In this document: piece after piece, positions 57,173 to 64,000 of the stretch
How positions within the stretch are numbered: the first letter of the stretch is position 1
Layout of the letters: each line of letters opens with the position of its first letter
Source of the DNA: Onchidella celtica
Taxonomy: Eukaryota > Mollusca > Gastropoda > Systellommatophora > Onchidiidae
Reading direction: 5' to 3'
Length of the DNA: 64,000 bases
NCBI GenBank assembly: GCA_963931925.1
Contig: OZ007579.1
Span: 40,032,533 to 40,096,532, forward strand
The notes under the pieces: generated by a model
Seen by the model: only the letters and a program-made list of their open reading frames with translations
The model's database searches: none
Told to the model about the DNA's origin: nothing
Position numbers and translations under genes: made by a program

Positions 57173-57735
57173 CGTTTTGATGTATGGAGTTGTCTGTTGG
57201 GGAGGAAACATCTTACAAAAAGATAAAAATAAGATCAATAATTTAATTAAAAAAGCATCCAAAATTTGTATCTGTGATCTGCCAAATTTTGATGAGCTGT
57301 ACACTGGTGCTTGTATTAAAAAAGCTAATATTATTATAAATGATCCCCAACATCCCCTGAACAAGGAATATATAAGATCTGTAAGAAGTTTAAGGCTGTT
57401 GTCAAAGAAAACTAAAACTGAGCGCTACTTTAAGTCGTTTATTCCATCATCAACTAGGATGTTACAATAATGTCGTCATCTTGATCGTAATCTGTGCACA
57501 GTTGAATTATGTCCGGCGTGTCAGGTCAATGTGTTTTAGTTAGGGAAGCATATTGTGTGCACTGTTAATTTTGTTAATTTAGTTAATTTATCAGTGTGTG
57601 TGTGTATATGTGTGTGTGCGCGCTATGTATCATACTTTCTGCTTCTGTAACTGTATTGTTATGTATTCAATGATCAAAACAAATTTCCTTGTACAAGGAC
57701 GAATAAAATTCATCTTATCTTATCTTATCTTAGAT
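57173..57735 (+). mobile_element. Short 5'-truncated CR1/Rex-type LINE copy
   Basis: Homologous to the 3' part of the copy at 46383-47600, in plus orientation: VLMYGVVCWGGN-like start (57175), KKASKICICDLPNFDELYTG, FKSFIPSSTRM and stop at about 57468, then the same 3' UTR and CTTGTACAAGGACGAATAAA, ending (ATCTT)n at 57713-57733. Nearly identical in sequence to the other copy, so the family was active recently. Confidence 0.88.
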
Positions 57736-57839
57736 GAAAGGAATTGTGGTGGTAGGGCTAAGAATGACAGTGATGAGAAAGAGTAACATAAGGTGTAACA
57801 TTTGTGACAGTATGTTTAACTTCAAAAACAACTCAGAAT

Positions 57840-58030
57840 TGGGTAATATATTTGACAATAATATGGTCGTGATACTACCACTGGTGCTTCTGCTTCCATA
57901 CATATGAAAACGCAGGTTATCTCTAAATATGCCACCATCACTGCCGATCCCATAGTCCACCGACATCAGTGTCGGAACTTGCAATTGGTGCCAGCCACAA
58001 CCAATAGCACACAATTGAGCAATATCATTT
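57840..58030 (-). pseudogene. Harbinger DDE-transposase fragment
   Basis: The minus strand reads, in one frame, LLNCVLLVVAGTNCKFRH and then, after a frameshift, SVDYGIGSDGGIFRDNLRF. This fits the conserved Harbinger block (hydrophobic core, N-x-x-F-x-x-x-D-x-G, then SDGGIF). The Asp of the D-x-G position is present; the rest of the catalytic triad is not in the fragment. Frameshifted, so non-functional. Confidence 0.6.
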
Positions 58031-58116
58031 GCAGTTCTAGTATGAGGACCCTGACTGTTTTGGGGTTTTCAGCCGAATGTGTTTCCCTTTGATTGCCTCA
58101 ACACAAAGAAGGAAAT

Positions 58117-58448
58117 TGCTTTTGGAGTAAACGGTATCAGATGCTTCCTCCCATAGTCTAGCATTGGGTCTTACCCTTGGAGTAAACGCAATCAGATGCT
58201 TTCTCCCATACTCTAACATTGGGTCTTCCCCCGGGGGTAAACGCCATCAGATGCTTCCTCCCATAGTCTAGCATTGGGTCTTACCCTTGGAGTAAACGCC
58301 ATCAGATGCTTCCTCCCATAGTCTAGCATTGGGTCTTACCCTTGGAATAAACACCATCAGATGCTTCCTCCCATGGTCTAACATTGGGTCTTACACTTGG
58401 AGTAAACGCCATCAGATGCTTCCTCCCATAGTCTAACATTGGGTCTTA
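58117..58448 (+). repeat. 55-bp satellite, left block (about six monomers)
   Basis: Monomers of GGAGTAAACGCCATCAGATG + CTTCCTCCCATAGTCTAGCA + TTGGGTCTTACCCTT (55 bp). Edge monomer at 58117 is the most diverged. The array is cut at GGGTCTTA by the insertion at 58449. Confidence 0.97.
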
Positions 58449-58667
58449 GGCTAGACCCATACCGACATCAGACCCGGCGGTCAGACCAGACCCGACGATT
58501 TTTTGCCGGCTGCGCCGCCCACACAGCCACCGGAACCCGACGGTCAGACAAGCTAGGCTGTGCTTAAAAATATGTGTTCCAAGTTGGAGAGAGAGAGAGA
58601 GAGGGACGGGAGGGGGGGGAGAAAGATGGAGGGAGGGACACAGAGAGAGAGATACAAAGAGAAAGAC

Positions 58668-58716
<49 letters not shown>

Positions 58717-59403
58717 GGAGATCATTTACAGTACATTCATTGTTTGAAGTGTTATCTGTTGAGGTGGGCCGGGTAATAAAATACACACAAGTTGGTTATG
58801 GGAAGGGGGCTGGAAAAAGGGATCGGAAGAGGGTATGTGGCAATGGTATGCAAGCAGAGGGTACAGTGAAATCAACTAGAATGAATAAATCTAGTTCTAG
58901 TTCTAGACCTCTTCATGTACATGTACTTGAATAAAATAAAAGATGTGGGCATTGAAATGCTTTTAAGTACACTGTATGTCTCATTTTTATATCATATCTC
59001 CATACAACCAACAAAATTAATCATCATCATCATCACCACCACCAACAACAACAGCAGCAACAACAACAACAACGATGACAACGACGACAATAAAAAAAAA
59101 GGCAAAAATGATATAGCTTACCCTCAGATTTCATCTCATTAGCAATAGATTCCCATTGCTTTTGTATGTAGTCTCTGTTGTGAGAGAGGAAAAGACCCCT
59201 ATAATTATCTCCCCTTTCGCCCGGCGGTCGGTGTGGAATGAACACTTTCATTCCTAAACGGTCTGATCCGGGACGTCGGGTTTCGGTGTGGGCCGATCGC
59301 CAGTTTTTATTACCCGTGATTTCTATTCAACCGGTGCACATTCTTTTGCACCGGAAGACGGTCTGGTCTGACCGTCGGGTCTGATCTCGGTGTGGGTCTA
59401 CCC
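58449..59403. mobile_element. 955-bp Harbinger-type element inserted in the satellite
   Basis: Ends GGCTAGACCCATACCGACAT and (inverted) GGGTAGACCCACACCGAGAT. The inverted similarity continues about 45 bp through CAGACCCGRCGGTCAGACC. Flanked by TTA on both sides (58446-58448 and 59404-59406). Removing the element and one TTA restores a perfect satellite monomer (GGGTC-TTA-CACTTGGAG), so the boundaries are secure. Inside: (GA)n at 58588-58720, (CAA)/(ACG) repeats, and a MADF-like exon on the minus strand. No transposase, so non-autonomous. Confidence 0.9.
59116..59251 (-). pseudogene. MADF-like exon fragment inside the Harbinger element
   Basis: The minus strand contains NRDYIQKQWESIANEMKSEG directly before a donor (GAG|GGTAAGC). 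The Y..RDY-x4-W-x-x-I-A-x-E-M pattern fits the middle of a MADF domain, as at 56833. The preceding residues do not fit, so the 5' part is lost or replaced. Confidence 0.6.
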
Positions 59404-62400
59404 TTACACTTGGAGTAAACGCCATCAGATGCTTCCTCCCATGGTCTAGCATTCTGTCTTACACTTGGAGTAAACGCCATCAGATGCTTCCTCCCATAGT
59501 CTAGCATTAGGTCTTACCCTTGGAGTAAACGCTATCAGATGCTTCCTCCCATAGTCTAGCATCGGGTCTTACATTTGGAGTAAACGCCACCAGATGTTTC
59601 CTCCCATAGTCTAGCATTGGGTCTTACCCTTGGAGTAAACGCCATCAGATGCTTCCTCCCATAGTCTAGCATTGAGTCTTACCCTTGGAGTAAACGCCAT
59701 CAGATGCTTCCTCCCATAGTCTAGCATTGGGTCTTACCCTTGGAATAAACACCATCAGATGCTTCCTCCCATGGTCTAACATTGGGTCTTACAATTGGTG
59801 TAAACGCCATCAGATGCTTCCTCCCATAGTCTAACATTGGGTCTTACCCTTGGAGTAAACGCCATCAGATGCTTGATCCCATAGTCTAGAATCGGGTCTT
59901 AAATTTGGAGTAAACGCTATCAGATGCTTCCTCCCATAGTCTAGCATCGGGTCTTACATTTGGAGTAAACGCCATCAGATATTTCCTCCCATAGTCCAGC
60001 ATTGGGTCTTATCCTTGGAGTAAACGCCATCAGATGCTTCCTCCCATAGTCTAGCATTGGGTCTTACCCTTGGAGTAAACGCCATCAGATGCTTCCTCCC
60101 ATAGTCTAGCATTGGGTCTTACCCTTGGAGTAAACGCCATCAGATGCTTCTTCCCATAGTCTAGCATCGGGTCTTACATTTGGAGTAAACGCTATCAGAT
60201 CCTTCCTCCCATAGTCTAGCATCGGGTCTTACATTTGGAGTAAATGCCATCAGATGTTTCCTCGCATAGCCTAGCATTGGGTCTTACCCTTGGAGTAAAC
60301 GCCATCAGATGCTTCCTCCCATAGTCTAGCGTTGGGTCTTACACTTAGAGTAAACGCCATCAGATGCTTCCTCCCATAGTCTAGCATGGGGTCTTAAATT
60401 TGGAGTAAACGCTATCAGATGCTTCCTCCCATAGTCTAGCATCGGGTCTTGCATTTGGAGTAAACGCCATCAGATGTTTCCTCCCATAGTCTAGCATTGG
60501 GTCTTACCCTTGGAGTAAACGCCATCAGATGCTTCCTCCCATAGTCTAGCATTGGGTCTTACCCTTGGAGTAAACGCCATCAGATGCTTCCTCCCATAGT
60601 CTAGCATTGGGTCTTACCCTTGGAGTAAACGCCATCAGATGCTTCCTTACATAGTCTAGCATCGGGTCTTACATTTGGAGTAAACGCTATCAGATGCTTC
60701 CTCCCATAGTCTAGCATTGGGTCTTACCCTTGGAGTAAACGCCATCAGATGCTTCCTTACATAGTCTAGCATCGGGTCTTACATTTGGAGTAAACGCCAT
60801 CAGATGCGTCCTCCCATAGTCTAGCATCGGGTCTTACATTTGGAGTAAACGCTATCAGATGCTTCCTCCCATAGTCTAGCATCGGGTCTTACATTTGGAG
60901 TAAACGCCATCAGATGTTTCCTCCCATAGTCTAGCATTGGGTCTTCCCTTGGAGTAAACGCCATCAGATGCTTCCTCCCATAGTCTAGCATTGGGTCTTA
61001 CCCTTGGAGTAAACGCCATCAGATGCTTCCTCCCATAGTCTAGCATTGGGTCTTCCCCTTGGAATAAACACCATCAGATGCTTCCTCCCATAGTCTAACA
61101 TTGGGTCTTACACTTGGTGTAAACGCCATCAGATGCTTCCTCCCATAGTCTAACATTGGGTCTTACACTTGGAGTAAACGCCATCAGATGCTTCCTCCCA
61201 TGGTCTAGCATTGGGTCTTACCCTTTGAGTAAACGCCATCAGATGCTTCCTCCCATAGTCAAGCATCGGGTCTTACATTTGGAGTAAACGCTATCAGATG
61301 CTTCCTCCCATAATCTAGCATCGGGTCTTACATTTGGAGTAAACGCCATCAGATGTTTCCTCCCATAGTCTAGCATTGGGTCTTACCCTTGGAGTAAACG
61401 CCATCATATGCTTCCTCCCATAGTCTAGCATTGGGTCTTACCCTTGGAGTAAACGCCAATCAGATGCTTCCTCCCATAGTCTAGCATCGGGTCTTACATT
61501 TGGAGTAAACGCTATCAGATTCTTCCTCCCATAGTCTAGCATCGGGTCTTACATTTGGAGTAAACGCCATCAGATGTTTCCTCCCATAGTCTAGCATTGG
61601 GTCTTACCCTTGGAGTAAACGCCATCAGGTGCTTCCTCCCATAGTCTAGCATCGGGTCTTACATTTGGACTAAACGCTATCAGATGCTTCCTCCCATAGT
61701 CTAGCATGGGGTCTTACATTTGGAGTAAACGCCATCAGATGTTTGCTCCCATAGTCTAGCATTGGGTCTTACCCTTGGAGTAAACGCCATCAGATGCTTC
61801 CTCCCATAGTCTAGCATTGGGTCTTACCCTTGAAGTAAACGCCATCAGATGTTTCCTCCCATAGTGTAGCATTGGGTCTTACCCTTGGAGTAAACGCCAT
61901 CAGATGCTTCCTCCCTTAGTCTAGCATCGGGTCTTACATTTGGAGTAAACGCTATCAGATGCTTCCTCCCATAGTCTAGCATGAGGTCTTACATTTGGAG
62001 TAAACGCCATCAGATGTTTCCTCCCATAGTCTAGCATTGGGTCTTACCCTTGGAGTAAACGCCATCAGATGCTTCCTCCCATAGTCTAGCGTGGGGTCTT
62101 ACACTTGGAGTAAACGCCATCAGATGCTTCCTCCCATAGTCTAGCATCAGGTCTTACATTTGGAGTAAACGCTATCAGATGCTTCCTCCCATAGTCTAGC
62201 ATCGGGTCTTACACTTGGAGTAAACGCCATCAGATGCTTCCTCCCATAGTCTAGCATTGGGTCTTACCCTTGGAGTAAACGCTATCAGGTGCTTCCTGCC
62301 ATATTCCAGCATTGGGTCTTACCCTTGGAATAAACACCATGAGATGCTTCCTCCCATGGTCTAACATTGGGTCTTACACTTGGTGTAAACGCCATCAGAT

Positions 62401-64000
62401 GCTTCCTCTCATAGTCTAACATTGGGTCTTAAACTTGGAGTAAACGCCATCAGATGCTTCATCCCATGGTCTAGCATTGGGTCTTACCCTTGGAATAAAC
62501 GCCATCAGATGCTTCCTCCTATAGTCTAGCATCGGGTCTTTTATTTGGAGTAAACGCTATCAGATGCTTCCTCCCATAGTCTAGCATCGGGTCTTACATT
62601 TGATGTAAACGCCATCAGATGTTTCCTCCCATACTCTAGCATTGGGTCTTACATTTGGAGTAAACGCCATCAGATGCGTCCTCCCATAGTTTAGCAATGG
62701 GTCTTACCCTTGGAGTAAACGCCATCAGATGCTTCCTCCCATAGTCTAGCATCGGGTCTTACATTTGGAGTAAACGCTATCAGATGCTTCCTCCCATAAT
62801 CTAGCACCGGGTCTTACATTTGGAGTAGACGCCATCAGATGTTTTCTCCCATAGTCTAGCATTGGGTCTTACCCTTGGAGTAAACGCCATCAGATGCTTC
62901 CTCCCATAGTCTGGCGTTGGGTCTTACACTTGGAGTAAACGCCATCAGATGCTTCCTCCCATAGTCTAGCACCGGGTCTTACATTTGGAGTAAACGCCAT
63001 CAGATGCTTCCTCCCATAGTCTAGCATCGAGTCTTACATTTGGAGTAAACGCCATCAGATGTTTCCTCCCATAGTCTAGCATTGGGTCTTACCCTTGGAG
63101 TAAACGCCATCAGATGCTTCCTCCCATAGTCTAGCATCGGGTCTTACATTTGGAGTAAACGCTATCAGATGCTTCCTCCCATATTCTAGCATTGGGTCTT
63201 ACCCTTGGAATAAACACCATCAGATGCTTCCTCTCATGGTCTAACATTGGGTCTTACACTTGGTGTAAACGCCATCAGATGCTTCCTCTCATAGTCTAAC
63301 ATTGGGTCTTACACTTGGAGTAAACGCCATCAGATGCTTCCTCCCATAGTGTAGCATTGGGTCTTACCCTTGGAATAAACGCCATCAGATGCTTCCTCCC
63401 ATAGTCTAGCATCGGGTCTTACATTTGGAGTAAACGCTATCAGATGCTTCCTCCCATAGTCTAGCATCGGGTCTTACATTTGATGTAAACGCCATCAGAT
63501 GTTTCCCCTTATACTCTAGCATTGGGTCTTACATTTGGAGTAAACGCCATCAGATGCGTCCTCCCATAGTCTAGCAATGGGTCTTACCCTTGGAGTAAAC
63601 GCCATCAGATGCTTCCTCCCATAGTCTAGCATCGGGTCTTACATTTGGAGTAAACGCTATCAGATGCTTCCTCCCATAATCTAGCATCGGGTCTTACATT
63701 TGGATTAAACTCCATCAGATGTTTCCTCCCATAGTCTAGCATTGGGTCTTACCCTTGGAGTAAACGCCATCAGATGCTTCCTCCCATAGTCTGGCGTTGG
63801 GTCTTACACTTGGAGTAAACGCCATCAGATGCTTCCTCTCATAGTCTAGCATCGGGTCTTACATTTGGAGTAAACGCTATCAGATTCTTCCTCCCATAGT
63901 CTAGCATCGGGTCTTACATTTGGAGTAAACGCCATCAGATGTTTCCTCCCATAGTCTAGCATTGGGTCTTACCCTTGGAGTAAACGCCATCAGATACTTC
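59404..64000 (+). repeat. 55-bp satellite, right block with higher-order repeats
   Basis: About 84 further monomers up to the window edge. Three common types: A (ATTGGGTCTTACCCTT..CGCC..GCTTCC), B (ATCGGGTCTTACATTT..CGCT..GCTTCC) and C (ATCGGGTCTTACATTT..CGCC..GTTTCC), often in A-B-C order (165 bp). Rare variants recur at exactly 880 bp (16 monomers): ATATTCCAGC/ATATTCTAGC at 62301 and 63181, GATGCGTCC at 62673 and 63553, CTGGCGTTGG at 62911 and 63791. No CRISPR-like spacers: the whole unit repeats. Confidence 0.97.

Noticed and set aside
58117..64000. Regular 55-bp repeats that could suggest a CRISPR array
   Set aside because: The entire unit repeats with no unique spacers, monomers vary in graded types, and the context is eukaryotic. 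It is a satellite.

Overview
This is animal nuclear DNA from a repeat-rich, intron-rich genome, with no bacterial or organellar features. It contains tRNA-derived SINEs, CR1/Rex-type and RTE-like LINE remnants, hAT- and Harbinger-type DNA elements, very abundant (GA)n/(GATA)n/(AC)n microsatellites, minisatellites and a large satellite. This mix suggests a marine invertebrate, most likely a mollusc (gastropod-like). That is an inference from repeat style, not from a diagnostic gene.

One host protein-coding gene is well supported, on the + strand. A 3.1-kb first coding exon (17338-20468) is followed by three short exons (52523-52712, 54201-54339, 55094-55162). All have canonical splice sites and the reading frame is kept across every junction. 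A further exon (26339-26551, 213 nt, 71 codons) lies inside the 32-kb first intron. It fits the phase exactly, so it could be a cassette exon with a GC donor. The gene runs off the right side of the window: no stop codon is reached after 55162. The product is a large, mostly hydrophilic, Ser-rich protein that I do not recognise. It has a candidate PP1-docking RVxF motif at residues 266-269, a Cys-rich hydrophobic patch (563-599), a basic segment (about 857-880) and a helical segment (about 920-955).

Layout: 1-17 kb is intergenic and holds a LINE C-terminal remnant (808-1033), SINEs, polypyrimidine/polypurine microsatellites, a 32-bp minisatellite (8126-8693), a GATA/GACA array (13196-13608) and a hAT element (14067-14783) inserted in a SINE. 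17.2-20.5 kb is the first coding exon. 20.5-52.5 kb is the first intron; it holds MITEs (two 195-bp palindromic copies), LINE fragments, a decayed THAP-domain sequence, minisatellites, a Rex-type reverse transcriptase fragment and SINEs. 52.5-55.2 kb holds the three short exons. 55.26-55.82 kb is a 15-bp minisatellite. 56.8-58.1 kb is a wrecked Harbinger-like locus (MADF exon, DDE-transposase fragment) with a Rex-type fragment lying between them. 58.1-64.0 kb is a 55-bp satellite (about 90 monomers) with higher-order structure, interrupted by a 955-bp Harbinger-type insertion flanked by TTA. The satellite continues past the window edge.

I see no operon-like or novel defence system. The most interesting signals are the unrecognised gene with its in-phase cassette exon lying between inverted repeats, SINEs that share a body but carry two different LINE-like 3' tails, and the satellite's 880-bp (16-mer) repeat unit.
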